A stretch of 64,000 nucleotides of DNA from Mycolicibacterium mengxianglii (GCF_015710575.1 NZ_CP065373.1:1364001-1428000), one strand, 5' to 3'. Positions 8,271-17,481 are shown, numbered from the stretch's first letter. The notes: generated by a model not told the origin, from the letters alone. Translations and numbers: made by a program.

Positions 8271-10268
8271 ATGAAGAGTTTCGATACCATCCTGGTCGCC
8301 AACCGTGGCGAGATCGCGGTTCGTGTCATGCGCACCCTGCGCACCATGGGCATCCGCTCGGTCGCTGTCTACAGTGCGGCCGACGCAGGGGCACGCCATG
8401 TCGTCGAAGCCGATACCGCGGTGTTGATCGGCCCGCCGCCGGCCCGCGACAGTTACCTCAACATCGCCGCGATCGTCGACGCCGCGCAGCGTACCGGTGC
8501 GCAGGCCGTCCACCCTGGATATGGATTCCTCTCGGAGAACGCCGAATTCGCCGCCGCCCTCGATGCGGCCGGCATCGTGTTCATCGGGCCGCCGGTCACC
8601 GCAATCGCGACCATGGGTGACAAGATCACGGCGAAGAACACGGTGGCGCGGTTCGGGGTGCCCGTTGTTCCCGGCATCGCCGAACCCGGGTTGACCGACG
8701 AGCAACTGATCGACGCTGCCCGCGACATCGGCTACCCGGTCCTGGTGAAGCCCTCGGCCGGCGGCGGCGGCAAAGGCATGCGGATGGTGCAGCGGCCCGA
8801 GGAGTTGCCGTCCGCGCTGGCCGGCGCCCGTCGTGAATCGGCGTCGGCTTTCGGCGATGACACCTTGTTCATCGAGCGATTCGTACTGCGGCCCAGGCAC
8901 ATCGAAGTGCAGGTCCTCGCGGACGGCCACGGCAATGTGCTGCACCTCGGCGAGCGGGAGTGCAGCCTGCAGCGCAGGCACCAAAAGGTCATCGAGGAGG
9001 CGCCGTCGCCGCTGCTCGACGAGCAGACCCGCGCCCGCATCGGCGCCGCCGCCTGCGACACTGCCCGCAGTGTCGACTATGCCGGGGCCGGCACTGTGGA
9101 ATTCATCGTGTCGGCGGACCGCCCGGACGAATTTTTCTTCATGGAGATGAACACCCGCCTTCAGGTCGAACATCCGGTCACCGAAATGGTCACCGGCTGG
9201 GATCTGGTGGAGTGGCAGGTCCGCATCGCCGCGGGAGAGGAGTTGACGGCCGCCCAGACCGACATCGTGCTGGACGGGCATGCCATCGAGGCCCGCGTGT
9301 ACGCTGAGGACCCGTCCGGCGGCTTCCTGCCCACCGGGGGTGACGTGCTCCTCGTCGAGGAGCCCAATGGCGCCGGCGTTCGGGTGGATTCCGGATTGTT
9401 CGCCGGAACCTCAGTTGGTAGCGATTACGACCCGATGCTGGCCAAGGTGATCGCGCACGGTCCCGACCGGGCGGCCGCGCTCCGCGGACTCGACCGCGCG
9501 CTGGCTCACACCTCGGTTCTCGGAGTGGTCACCAACATCGACTTTCTGCGGTTCCTGCTGGCCGATGCCGACGTGGTCGCGGGCCGCCTGGATACCGGAC
9601 TGCTGGACCGCCGTGTGGGCGACTTCGCCGCGCCGACAGGTGGCGACACCGAGTTCATCGCCGCCGCGGCCTACCGTTGGTTGCAGCGTTGGCAGGGTGC
9701 CGACGGCGACCTGTGGTCGGTACCGTCCGGATGGCGGATCGGAGCACCCGCGGCGACGGTGCTTCGGCTGCGCTCCGGTCAACGAACCGACCATGTGCGG
9801 ATCACCGGCACACCGGTGTCCGCGACTGCCGAGATCGACAGCGGTCAAATTCGCAGCCTCACAGCACATCTCGACGGTGGTGCATTGACCGTGACGTTGG
9901 ACGGGATACGGCGGTCCTACCGGGTCGCCGATGCTCACCACCGGATCTGGCTCGCCGGTGACGGCGGTGTGGCGCTGCTCGATGAGGTACGCGAGGCGCC
10001 GGTGCGGCCGGAGGACGAACACGCCGGAGACGCGGAGCTGACCAGCCCGATGCCGGGGACTGTCGTCACGGTCAACGTCGGCAACGGCGCAGCCGTCACC
10101 GCGGGTGCCGTTGTGGTCGCCGTCGAGGCGATGAAAATGGAGCATTCGCTGACCGCACCCGTGGACGGCGTGGTGGAACTTCTTGTTGCCGTCGGCGACC
10201 AGGTCAAGGTGGGCCAGCCGCTGGCCCGGATCACCGCAACAACCTCCGAAGGAAAAACTGATGACTGA
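8271..10268 (+). CDS. accA1: Acyl-CoA carboxylase alpha subunit AccA1 (biotin carboxylase plus BCCP)
   Basis: About 665 residues. The biotin carboxylase part shows [15 protein letters not shown] near the N-terminus, the ATP-grasp glycine loop [12 protein letters not shown], and [14 protein letters not shown] near residue 290. A linker domain follows, then the biotinyl domain with EAMKMEH about 45 residues from the end, where the lysine is biotinylated. It carboxylates biotin for AccD1. The start is uncertain between ATG 8265 and ATG 8271. The AGAGGG upstream is better spaced for 8271. The gene begins 12 bases after the accD1 stop and its 3' end overlaps fadE19 by 8 bases. Confidence 0.92.
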   Translation: MKSFDTILVANRGEIAVRVMRTLRTMGIRSVAVYSAADAGARHVVEADTAVLIGPPPARDSYLNIAAIVDAAQRTGAQAVHPGYGFLSENAEFAAALDAAGIVFIGPPVTAIATMGDKITAKNTVARFGVPVVPGIAEPGLTDEQLIDAARDIGYPVLVKPSAGGGGKGMRMVQRPEELPSALAGARRESASAFGDDTLFIERFVLRPRHIEVQVLADGHGNVLHLGERECSLQRRHQKVIEEAPSPLLDEQTRARIGAAACDTARSVDYAGAGTVEFIVSADRPDEFFFMEMNTRLQVEHPVTEMVTGWDLVEWQVRIAAGEELTAAQTDIVLDGHAIEARVYAEDPSGGFLPTGGDVLLVEEPNGAGVRVDSGLFAGTSVGSDYDPMLAKVIAHGPDRAAALRGLDRALAHTSVLGVVTNIDFLRFLLADADVVAGRLDTGLLDRRVGDFAAPTGGDTEFIAAAAYRWLQRWQGADGDLWSVPSGWRIGAPAATVLRLRSGQRTDHVRITGTPVSATAEIDSGQIRSLTAHLDGGALTVTLDGIRRSYRVADAHHRIWLAGDGGVALLDEVREAPVRPEDEHAGDAELTSPMPGTVVTVNVGNGAAVTAGAVVVAVEAMKMEHSLTAPVDGVVELLVAVGDQVKVGQPLARITATTSEGKTDD

Positions 10269-11409
10269 CTACCTTTCGACGGGCAACCTGCCCGACGACT
10301 ACGCCCAGCTGGCCAAAACAGTGCGGGACTTCGCAAACAGCGTCGTCGCCCCGGTGGCCGCCAAACACGATGCGGAGCACTCGTTTCCGTACCGGGTCGT
10401 CGCGGGCATGGCCGAGATGGGACTGTTCGGCCTGCCGTTCCCCGAGGAGTACGGCGGCATGGGAGGCGACTACTTCGCGCTGTGCCTGGCGTTGGAAGAG
10501 CTCGGCAAGATCGACCAGAGCGTGGCCGTCACGTTGGAGGCCGGCGTCTCGTTGGGTGCGATGCCCGTGTACCGGTTCGGCAACGAAGACCAGAAGCAGG
10601 AATGGTTGCCGCTGCTGACCAGCGGCAAGGCGCTGGGCGCGTTCGGGCTCACCGAGGCCGGCGGCGGCAGTGACGCCGGCGCCACCAAAACCACGGCCCG
10701 CCTCGACGACGGTCACTGGATCATCAACGGCACCAAGCAATTCATCACCAACTCGGGCACCGATATCACCCGGCTCGTCACGGTCACCGCTGTGACCGGT
10801 GAGCGGGAGATCAGTTCCATCCTGGTCCCGGTGCCCATCGAAGGCTTCACCGCCGAACCCGCCTACAACAAGGTCGGCTGGAACGCCTCCGACACCCATC
10901 CGCTCACCTTTCAGGACGTGCGGGTGCCCGAGGCGAACCTGCTGGGCACCCGCGGGCGTGGCTACGCGAATTTCCTGAGGATCCTCGACGAGGGCCGCAT
11001 TGCGATCGCCGCGCTGTCGGTGGGTGCTGCCCAGGGATGTGTGGACGAGAGCGTCAAGTACTCCAAGGAACGCCAGGCGTTCGGCCAGCCGATCGGCAAG
11101 TACCAGGCCATCGAGTTCAAGATCGCCCGGATGGAGGCCCGCGCGCACGCCGCCCGCACCGCGTACTACGACGCCGCCGCGCTGATGCTTGCCGGTAAGC
11201 CTTTCAAGAAGGAGGCGGCGATCGCCAAGCTGGTGGCCAGCGAGGCCGCGATGGACAACGCGCGTGATGCCACTCAGATCCACGGCGGCTACGGCTTCAT
11301 GAACGAGTACGCCGTCGCACGGCACTACCGTGACAGCAAGATCCTCGAAATCGGTGAGGGGACAACCGAAGTGCAGTACATGGTGATCGCCCGTCAGATG
11401 GGGCTCTGA
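10261..11409 (+). CDS. fadE19: Acyl-CoA dehydrogenase FadE19 (probable isovaleryl-CoA dehydrogenase)
   Basis: A 382-residue flavoprotein with the acyl-CoA dehydrogenase signatures [13 protein letters not shown] (about residues 128-140) and the C-terminal [20 protein letters not shown] block. The FAD-contacting segment [19 protein letters not shown] is also present. Placed with the carboxylase, hydratase and lyase genes, it most likely oxidises isovaleryl-CoA to 3-methylcrotonyl-CoA, passing electrons to ETF. Start ATG 10261 with AAGGAA upstream. It overlaps accA1 by 8 bases and meets the next gene through a TGATG junction, so it is translationally coupled. The substrate is inferred from operon context. 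Confidence 0.9.
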   Translation: MTDYLSTGNLPDDYAQLAKTVRDFANSVVAPVAAKHDAEHSFPYRVVAGMAEMGLFGLPFPEEYGGMGGDYFALCLALEELGKIDQSVAVTLEAGVSLGAMPVYRFGNEDQKQEWLPLLTSGKALGAFGLTEAGGGSDAGATKTTARLDDGHWIINGTKQFITNSGTDITRLVTVTAVTGEREISSILVPVPIEGFTAEPAYNKVGWNASDTHPLTFQDVRVPEANLLGTRGRGYANFLRILDEGRIAIAALSVGAAQGCVDESVKYSKERQAFGQPIGKYQAIEFKIARMEARAHAARTAYYDAAALMLAGKPFKKEAAIAKLVASEAAMDNARDATQIHGGYGFMNEYAVARHYRDSKILEIGEGTTEVQYMVIARQMGL

Positions 11410-11927
11410 TGAGCAGCGCCGAGCCCAAAGTGGTGGTGCAGCGTGGGCTCTGGTTCGAGGAGTTCGAGCTCGGGGTGAAATACATCCACAGCCCGGGTCG
11501 CACCCTCACCGAAGCCGACAACGTGTTGTTCACGACGTTGACGATGAACACCCAGGCGCTGCACCTGGACGCGGCGTTCTCCGATGCGCTGCCGCCGTTC
11601 AATCAGCGGCTCGTCAACTCGATGATGACGTTGTCGACCCTGGTGGGTCTGTCGGTGGCCCAGCTGACGCAGGGCACCATCGTCGGCAACCTCGGGTTCT
11701 CCGATATCGCGTTTCCCAAACCGTTGTTCCATGGCGACACCCTCTACGCCGAGACGGTCATCACCGATAAGCGCGAGTCCAAGAGTCGGCCGGGTGAGGG
11801 CATCGTGACGTTCGCCCATACCGGTCGCAACCAGCACGGGGACGTGGTGGCCACGGCCTCCCGCAAGACGATGGTCCGCAAGCGGCCCGCAGTGGAGAAT
11901 GTGAGGGCCGATTCCGATGGCGCTTGA
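11409..11927 (+). CDS. MaoC-like hot-dog dehydratase (Rv2499c orthologue)
   Basis: A 172-residue single hot-dog protein similar to MaoC/NodN dehydratases. It has an N-terminal FEEFELGVKYIHSPGRTLTEADN segment and a conserved LVNSMMTLSTLVGLSV helix. The typical hydratase sequence D-x4-H is not obvious, although NTQALHLDAAF gives a histidine-rich acidic patch at about residues 49-59. It sits between fadE19 and the citE-like lyase. The missing step of the pathway is hydration of 3-methylglutaconyl-CoA to HMG-CoA, so this protein is the candidate hydratase. The ATG overlaps the fadE19 stop and its own 3' end overlaps citE by 11 bases. Confidence 0.82.
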   Translation: MSSAEPKVVVQRGLWFEEFELGVKYIHSPGRTLTEADNVLFTTLTMNTQALHLDAAFSDALPPFNQRLVNSMMTLSTLVGLSVAQLTQGTIVGNLGFSDIAFPKPLFHGDTLYAETVITDKRESKSRPGEGIVTFAHTGRNQHGDVVATASRKTMVRKRPAVENVRADSDGA

Positions 11928-12738
11928 GAACCCCGGTCCCGCCTGGCTGTTCTGCCCGGCAGATCGCCCCGAGCGATTCGGAAAAGCCGCTGCCGCAGCT
12001 GATGTCGTCATCCTGGACCTCGAAGACGGCGTGGCGGCCAAGGACCGCGAAGCGGCCCGGACCGCCTTGATCGACACCCCGCTGGACCCGGGCCGCACCG
12101 TGGTGCGGCTCAATCCCAGCGGCAGTGCCGACCACGAACTGGACCTCGAAGCGCTGGCCCGCACCGGCTACACCACCGTGATGCTCGCGAAAACCGAGTC
12201 CGCACAACAGGTCAGTGCCCTGGCGCCGCTGGATGTAGTGGTACTCGTCGAAACTCCGCTCGGCGCACTCAACGTGGTGGAATCCGCCCGCTCCGACAAC
12301 GCGTACGCGGTCATGTGGGGCGCCGAGGATCTGTTCGCGGTCACCGGTGGCACCGCCAACCGGCGTGCCGACGGCAGCTACCGCGACGTCGCCCAGCACG
12401 TGCGGTCCCAGTCGTTGCTGGCGGCGAAATCCTACGGGCGGCTGGCGTTGGACTCGGTGTACATCGACATCAAGGACCTCGACGGTCTGCGTGCCGAATC
12501 CGATGACGCCGTTGCCGTCGGATTCGACGCCAAGGTGGCCATCCACCCCAGCCAGGTCGCGGTGATCCGGGGCGCGTACGCCCCGACCGACGAGCAGGTG
12601 CATTGGGCCCGCCGCGTCTTGGCCGAGGTCGCAAACCAACGGGGCGTCTTCCAATTCGAGGGCATGATGGTGGATGCCCCGGTACTGCGGCGAGCAGAGC
12701 GCATCGTGCAGCTAGCGCCTCACCCCGGCGGTGGCTGA
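11917..12738 (+). CDS. citE: CitE-like beta-hydroxyacyl-CoA lyase (Rv2498c orthologue)
   Basis: A 273-residue TIM-barrel CoA lyase with LFCPADRPERF at the start, VVILDLEDGVAAKDREAAR (phosphate and metal loop), VVRLNPSGS, the Mg-binding VETPLGALN and GAEDLFAVTGG, and the C-terminal AKVAIHPSQV. The M. tuberculosis orthologue Rv2498c is reported as a bifunctional lyase acting on citramalyl-CoA (itaconate breakdown) and HMG-CoA (leucine catabolism). As the last gene of this operon it would split HMG-CoA into acetoacetate and acetyl-CoA. The name citE is historical; a citrate lyase complex is not encoded here. It is convergent with the next gene. Confidence 0.9.
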   Translation: MALENPGPAWLFCPADRPERFGKAAAAADVVILDLEDGVAAKDREAARTALIDTPLDPGRTVVRLNPSGSADHELDLEALARTGYTTVMLAKTESAQQVSALAPLDVVVLVETPLGALNVVESARSDNAYAVMWGAEDLFAVTGGTANRRADGSYRDVAQHVRSQSLLAAKSYGRLALDSVYIDIKDLDGLRAESDDAVAVGFDAKVAIHPSQVAVIRGAYAPTDEQVHWARRVLAEVANQRGVFQFEGMMVDAPVLRRAERIVQLAPHPGGG

Positions 12739-12772
12739 CAGATGTGTCTACTCCGGAGTTCCGGGTAGAACA

Positions 12773-13531
12773 CTACTTCCGTTGGGCCGCAGCTAATCTG
12801 GCTGCGAACTCGGGAGACTGAATAGACGCCGCCTGCGGGCCCAGCTCGGTACGCATGGCCAGTTGGTGGGTGTCGGTGTCGACCGAGCCCGGGCTGGCGG
12901 TGGCCCGCATGGTCGCCTTGGTGGCCAGGACCACTTCCCGCGGTGCAGCAGCCGGACCGGCGGCCAGTTGCAGTGCAGCGGCCACCGGGTCATCGGCGAC
13001 CTCGAGCGCCAACCCGTGTGTGACGGCGGCTTGGGCGTCAAAGCGCATGCCGAACAGCAGTGCGGCGCGGGCGACTTCGGGGCCTACGGCCCGTTGGAGC
13101 ATCCAGGTGGCGCCACCTCCGGGGTGGATGCCCAGTTTCTGAAAACGCGGATCGAACACCGCGTGTGGTCCGGCGATGCGGACATCTGCGGCCAGCGCGA
13201 GGTTGAGGCCGGCCCCCACGGCGGCGCCGTTCACCGCGGCAATGGTGGGCAGCGTGCAGCTACCCAACGCCATGAACCCGTCATAGATCCGTAGCAGGCC
13301 TTCTTCGGCGGCTGCGCCGAGCGCGCTGAGATCGGCGCCGGCGCAGAACGCCTTGCCGGCCCCGGTGATCACGACGGCGTGCACACCGGTGTCGGCCTCG
13401 GCCGCCTCGATCGCGGCACGCAACTGCGCGGACATCGCGTCAGTGACAGCATTGCGCCGGTCAGGGTCGTTGACGGTGATCAGGGCGACGCGATTGTCGA
13501 CCTGGTAGAGCACGGGGTCTTCGCTGGCCAT
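12773..13531 (-). CDS. Enoyl-CoA hydratase/isomerase-family protein lacking both canonical glutamates
   Basis: A 252-residue crotonase-fold protein with the CoA-binding [11 protein letters not shown] and oxyanion residues. In the standard hydratase, one glutamate is in GGGCELAM and one in QPEILLG. The matching places here read [11 protein letters not shown] and DPRFQKLG, so both acids appear replaced. A plain syn-hydratase reaction is therefore doubtful. Isomerase, thioesterase or binding roles, as for several mycobacterial EchA proteins, are possible. It faces the leucine operon (convergent, 34 bases apart) and starts the variable block. The ATG at 13531 fits the N-terminal [19 protein letters not shown] pattern of the family. 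Confidence 0.82.
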   Translation of the reverse strand: MASEDPVLYQVDNRVALITVNDPDRRNAVTDAMSAQLRAAIEAAEADTGVHAVVITGAGKAFCAGADLSALGAAAEEGLLRIYDGFMALGSCTLPTIAAVNGAAVGAGLNLALAADVRIAGPHAVFDPRFQKLGIHPGGGATWMLQRAVGPEVARAALLFGMRFDAQAAVTHGLALEVADDPVAAALQLAAGPAAAPREVVLATKATMRATASPGSVDTDTHQLAMRTELGPQAASIQSPEFAARLAAAQRK

Positions 13532-13583
13532 GCCCGCACGCTACCGTGCCCGCTTCGGGACCCGACAGCATGTCGGGTCGCAC

Positions 13584-15575
13584 TCACGGCGCCAGCAGTC
13601 GTGCGCTGATGGTGCCGGCGACGGGCGGATGCTGGAGGTATTCGGCGATGTCGTGGGGGTGGTCTTTCGGATTCAGCACCGCAAGCTCCTGCAGCTGTCC
13701 GGCCCAGCTCCTGCTCAGCGGGCATCCGATGGCAACCGGGTCACCCGCGAACCAGGTGTTCAGCCAGAACTCGATGCGTGCAGGGCGGTGTGGTCCGCCG
13801 GATTCGAGTCGCTTGTACACAGCGTCGAGTCCCAGTGGGCTCCCGGCGGAAACCAGCAGGTCCACCTCAACCGCGGCGGGCAGCCTCGACATGAGATCCA
13901 TGGCCACCACCGTGCCGAGGCTATGGCTCACCAGGACAAGGCGTCCCGAGTCCGGGACCGTCTCCATCACCGTGTCGAGCACCCGGCGGCGAGTCTGAGC
14001 ATCGTGCAGGTACGCCGCGACGTCGCCGAAGATGCGGGCGATCAGGAAGTCGTCGAGTCCGCTGCGGGCGGCAATCCAGCTCAGTTGTTGGTGCAGCCTT
14101 CTCAGGAGGTCGCTACCCAGACCGGGCAGGCCTTCTGCGGTGTCCGGCTCACCGGCCTCCAGCGCGGTGGGCATGCCGAGTTGCGCGGCGGCCTCCGACA
14201 CCAACTGCTGGTAGACCTCGTTGCCGGCAGGATCTGCTGTCAGCGACTCGTGGGCGGGTGGCTGCAGCAGCACATCGCCGTAGAACGGGAAGTGCACATC
14301 CGCCGGATCGATCGTGGCCAGGCCGGCCAACGTCAAACCGTGATTGAGACCAGCGGTCCACGTCCGGCGTAACAGCTCCGGGTCGCACCCTTCCTGACCA
14401 CGGCCGTGCAGGAACAGCAGATGCCGCGTACCTCCGAACGCCCTGGGGCGCGCGGGGATTCCACGTCTGGACACCCGTTCCAGGACCGGTTGAGGCGGGG
14501 GAGGCGCAGCCGCGCCCTCGGAGATCACTGCTGGGGCGGCGAGCGCGGCGGTGGGCCCGAGCTCGGCCAGAATCGACCGCTGCTGCGCGTCGAGGTCCAG
14601 GCTCGCGAGATGTTTCAGGATCACACTGACGCGCACACCTTCGTTGGCGACCCAATCGACGGCATCGTCGCCGTCACCAGCGCGCCACACGTTGCCGTCA
14701 CGTCGTAGTATCCGGCCCTGTGCATCGGTCCTCGGCACGCCGGAGTGGTGTAGTGCCACCACTTCCCATTGATCGTTGAAGACCGGCGAGCCGGAGTTCC
14801 CGGGCTCGGTATCGGTGATGTAGTGCAGGAATTCGTCGAATTGGAGTTCGAGGCGGTTGTCCCGGATCGAGATCTCCTTCATCCTCCCCATGGGATGGCC
14901 CACGATGTTCATCGACTCGCCGACGACGATCTTTCCCTGTTGGACGATCAGCGGGTTCCACCCACCGATGGCGTCGGCCGGCGTCCGTCCGTCGTCGCTG
15001 GGGCGGACCAGGACGATGGTGAAATCAAGATGGACGTCGGTGACGAAGAACCCCGACGGATCCAGCCGAAACCGGCTCGGCACCAGGGGAATGTTGTCGA
15101 TGCCGGCTTCGGCACCGAATTCGATGAGCGCGTCGCGTGCTGTCTCGACATCAGGCAGCACATGGTTGTTGGTCAGCAGCAGCCGGGGCGAGATCAGCGA
15201 GCCTGTTCCCTGAGGGATCTCGCGTCCGTTCTGGGACAATGAGATTCGTCCGACGGCAGCCGCGGCACGCGCGCCGTGTGACAAGAAATTGACCGCCTGC
15301 AACTGGTTGGTGACGCCGATGATGCGCTCTTTGGTGGCCAGCTGATCAAGTGGGTCCGCCAGCCCGACAGCCATGACGGCGTGTGCGGGCACCTGTCCGC
15401 TGGCGAGCAGACGGTCGAGACGGGCCGTCAGTTGCTCGTCGGTGTCGACGACCAGCGAGTCGGTGCGTTGCCGCTGCTGCGCGACGTCCTGCCGTTTCGA
15501 TTCGGATGCTGCGTACCGCCGTCCGGCGGCTTCCACCTGCGTCCGCCGGGGACCGTCGCGATCACTGATGACCAT
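13584..15575 (-). CDS. Trypsin-like serine protease fused to an alpha/beta hydrolase
   Basis: 663 residues. Residues 1-90 are charged and helical. Residues 95-325 form a chymotrypsin-fold protease with His138 in LLTNNHVL, Asp184 in HLDFTIVLV and Ser261 in PGNSGSPVF. A proline-rich linker (about 343-375) leads to an alpha/beta hydrolase at 383-663 with LLFLHGRGQEG, nucleophile Ser552 in SHSLG, Asp612 and a histidine at 639 or 641. No signal peptide or membrane helix is seen, so it is probably cytosolic. ATG 15575 has CGAGGTG upstream; GTG 15581 is an alternative. It stands alone between unrelated genes, with a perfect palindrome 66 bases upstream. The function is unknown. Intracellular trypsin domains joined to other effectors are known in bacterial conflict systems. 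Confidence 0.8.
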   Translation of the reverse strand: MVISDRDGPRRTQVEAAGRRYAASESKRQDVAQQRQRTDSLVVDTDEQLTARLDRLLASGQVPAHAVMAVGLADPLDQLATKERIIGVTNQLQAVNFLSHGARAAAAVGRISLSQNGREIPQGTGSLISPRLLLTNNHVLPDVETARDALIEFGAEAGIDNIPLVPSRFRLDPSGFFVTDVHLDFTIVLVRPSDDGRTPADAIGGWNPLIVQQGKIVVGESMNIVGHPMGRMKEISIRDNRLELQFDEFLHYITDTEPGNSGSPVFNDQWEVVALHHSGVPRTDAQGRILRRDGNVWRAGDGDDAVDWVANEGVRVSVILKHLASLDLDAQQRSILAELGPTAALAAPAVISEGAAAPPPPQPVLERVSRRGIPARPRAFGGTRHLLFLHGRGQEGCDPELLRRTWTAGLNHGLTLAGLATIDPADVHFPFYGDVLLQPPAHESLTADPAGNEVYQQLVSEAAAQLGMPTALEAGEPDTAEGLPGLGSDLLRRLHQQLSWIAARSGLDDFLIARIFGDVAAYLHDAQTRRRVLDTVMETVPDSGRLVLVSHSLGTVVAMDLMSRLPAAVEVDLLVSAGSPLGLDAVYKRLESGGPHRPARIEFWLNTWFAGDPVAIGCPLSRSWAGQLQELAVLNPKDHPHDIAEYLQHPPVAGTISARLLAP

Positions 15576-15640
15576 GTTCACCTCGAATACTCGCTGTAAC
15601 CAGACTGCCTCATCGTGTCGCCCGACAGGGGCGAAAATGT

Positions 15641-15656
15641 GAGTAGCCGGCTACTC
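15641..15656. promoter_or_regulatory. Perfect 16-bp palindrome upstream of the protease-hydrolase gene
   Basis: GAGTAGCC followed directly by GGCTACTC makes a perfect 16-bp palindrome, 66-81 bases upstream of ATG 15575. The flanking bases GTG and CAC extend the symmetry with one offset base. Its size and position suit a dimeric repressor or activator site for this gene. No regulator gene is adjacent, so the protein that binds is unknown. Confidence 0.6.
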
Positions 15657-15689
15657 CACTGCGTACAGCCACCCGCTTTCCGGCGGCGA

Positions 15690-15893
15690 TTACTCGAGGT
15701 GCTGGCGTCGACGTCCCGAGGGGACGAAGTACACCACCGGGGCCAGGCCCAGCGCGGCGCACGAGACAGCGGTGATGATCAGCGGATCGGTGGCCGACCG
15801 TGTGGCGGTCGACTGGCTGCCGTGCGGGATTGCTCCGATGGACAACGACATGCTGACCGCGACAGACGCCAACGCCGGCGCGCTGTGCCGGTC
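15690..15893 (-). pseudogene. Possible C-terminal remnant of a membrane permease
   Basis: This open frame reads DRHSAPALASVAVSM and continues to a second hydrophobic stretch, DPLIITAVSCAALGLAPVVY, before ending in a basic tail. Two adjacent hydrophobic segments plus a charged end resemble the last helices of an amino-acid permease. No good start codon or ribosome-binding site exists and no N-terminal part is present. It could equally be a chance frame. The surrounding 405 bases (15576-15980) hold nothing else apart from the palindrome. Confidence 0.25.
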
Positions 15894-15980
15894 AAGGGTG
15901 CGGCACTGACAGGAGCCTGTGGCCCCGACCTTGTCGGATCCTTGTCGAATCCTTCTGGCGGGGTGGTTGGGGACGAAGGG

Positions 15981-16337
15981 TCAGCTGATGGGGGTGTACG
16001 GAACCAACGCCTGCGACAGTTGCGGCAGGAACTGCCCGCAGTTGCGATCCAGCGCCGCAGTCAGGATGTCGGCGGTGGACTCGATGTCCCAGCCCTTGTT
16101 CAGGTAGTCGTCGACGAGCAGGCTCGCGTCTGAGGACGTCAACGCTGCGGTTGCCGAGGCCCGCTGCAGGGATGAACAGATGCTGCGATTGCTGACTGCG
16201 ATCTCGCGTGACTCGTCGGCGGTGATGACGCCGTAGATGTTCGGCTGTTCGGCCGCTGCCAGTGGTGCCGCACCAAGGCTCACGCCGACTGCGACCAGGC
16301 CGCTGAACGCGAACAGTGCTGAATGTCGTCCCCTCAT
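15981..16337 (-). CDS. Secreted DUF732-domain protein
   Basis: 118 residues with a clear signal peptide (HSALFAFSGLVAVGVSLGAAPLAAAEQ region, likely cleavage after AAA near residue 30). A mature domain of about 90 residues follows, with two cysteines (in SICSSLQ and NCGQFL) expected to form the disulphide of DUF732. Proteins of this family are small, secreted and specific to mycobacteria; their role is unknown. The ATG at 16337 lacks a strong ribosome-binding site. It is a single-gene unit on the minus strand. A second DUF732-like lipoprotein lies 3 kb away. Confidence 0.82.
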   Translation of the reverse strand: MRGRHSALFAFSGLVAVGVSLGAAPLAAAEQPNIYGVITADESREIAVSNRSICSSLQRASATAALTSSDASLLVDDYLNKGWDIESTADILTAALDRNCGQFLPQLSQALVPYTPIS

Positions 16338-16478
16338 GAAAGGGCATCGTAGGCCCTGCCATGCGGCACCGCGTGTCTTACCGGCGGGAACATCGGGGCC
16401 ACGCCCGTCGCCGGGCCTACGACCTGCGGCGGTCCCAATCCTGGGACACCGAACTCGGTTTCGCGTCGCCGATGGGTG

Positions 16479-17402
16479 TCAGTCGAGGAAGGCGCCGGCG
16501 TCATGGTCGGCCGGTTCCCGGCTGCCGACAGCGTCGAGGCGGGCGAGGGATTCGGCAGGTAGTGCAAGCTCGGCGGCGTCGAGGTTCTGCTCCAGGTGGG
16601 CTATCGAACGGGTGCCCGGAATCAGCAGGGTGTTGGGGGAGCGGGCCAGCAGCCACGCCAGAGCGATCTGCGCGGGTGCGGCACCGATGTCTGAAGCGAC
16701 TGCTCGGACGGTGGTGTCATCGGCGACGTTGGGGAAGCCGGGAAACGCAGATCCCAAGGGGAAGAAGGGAACCCAGGCTATTCCTTCGCCGACACACAGG
16801 TCGAATGTGGCCTCCTGCGATCGATCCAGCACGCTGTAGGAGTTCTGCACACAGGCGATCCCGGCCGGCAGAGCCCGGCGCAGCACATCGGGACCCACGG
16901 CGCTGAGCCCGATGGCACCGATCTTGCCTTCGTCGCGCAGAGAGATCATCTCGGCCAACTGGTCATCGAGGCTGACGATCTGGTCGCCCTCGGCTGTCAG
17001 TCCCGGTCCCACATCCAGGCGGCGCAGATTCACCACCGGGATCCGGTCAACACCGAGTTGGCGGAGGTCGGTTTCCACCGCCGCGCGCAGTTCGGCGGGT
17101 TTCTGGGCAGCCTTGAGTGGCAGTGGTCCGTCGTTGTTGTGTACGGCGCCCACTTTGCTCACCAGGACCAGGTCCTTGGGATAGGGCGCCAGCGCCTGGA
17201 GGATCCGCCGGTTCACCTCTCCGTCGGCGTAGAACGAGGCGGTGTCGATGTGGTTGACGCCCAGCTCGACAGCTCGGCGCAGGACGGCCACCGCATCGTC
17301 GGCGGAGACGCCCTCCCCGAGCTGCATCGCTCCGTAGCCGACGCGACCGACTGTCCAGTGGCCGATCCGGCCGTATTTCTCGATGTGCGCACTGTCGGTC
17401 AT
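16479..17402 (-). CDS. Aldo/keto reductase
   Basis: A 307-residue TIM-barrel oxidoreductase. Active-site Asp and Tyr are in HIDTASFYADGEVN and the Lys is in DLVLVSKVG. The position usually held by histidine appears to be asparagine (VVNLRRLD), as in several actinobacterial members. NADPH-binding residues occur in LIPGTRSIAHLEQN near residue 265. The substrate is probably a small aldehyde or ketone. Start ATG 17402 with GGGAGC 5 bases upstream; codons further upstream would run through the promoter. It is divergent from a TetR gene, with two GGAGG/CCTCC palindromes between them, so it is likely controlled by that regulator. Confidence 0.87.
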   Translation of the reverse strand: MTDSAHIEKYGRIGHWTVGRVGYGAMQLGEGVSADDAVAVLRRAVELGVNHIDTASFYADGEVNRRILQALAPYPKDLVLVSKVGAVHNNDGPLPLKAAQKPAELRAAVETDLRQLGVDRIPVVNLRRLDVGPGLTAEGDQIVSLDDQLAEMISLRDEGKIGAIGLSAVGPDVLRRALPAGIACVQNSYSVLDRSQEATFDLCVGEGIAWVPFFPLGSAFPGFPNVADDTTVRAVASDIGAAPAQIALAWLLARSPNTLLIPGTRSIAHLEQNLDAAELALPAESLARLDAVGSREPADHDAGAFLD

Positions 17403-17430
17403 CGGTGCTCCCTGCTGGCATACTCGCGAT

Positions 17431-17479
17431 GCGGAGGAACCTCCGCTTGGGCAACGTAACAGAACCGGAGGGTCCTCCG
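17431..17479. promoter_or_regulatory. Paired palindromic operators between aldo/keto reductase and TetR genes
   Basis: Two copies of one palindrome are present: GCGGAGG-AA-CCTCCGC at 17431-17446 and CGGAGG-GT-CCTCCG at 17466-17479. Their centres are 34 bases apart. The second ends 2 bases before the TetR ATG at 17482 and also provides its Shine-Dalgarno sequence, so binding would block both transcription and access of the ribosome. This is a strong candidate autoregulatory site. Confidence 0.78.
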
Positions 17480-17481
17480 CT

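Noticed and set aside
13530..14372. Long open frame on the plus strand opposite the protease-hydrolase gene
   Set aside because: It follows the codon-position GC bias of the opposite gene, has no ribosome-binding site and no family pattern.
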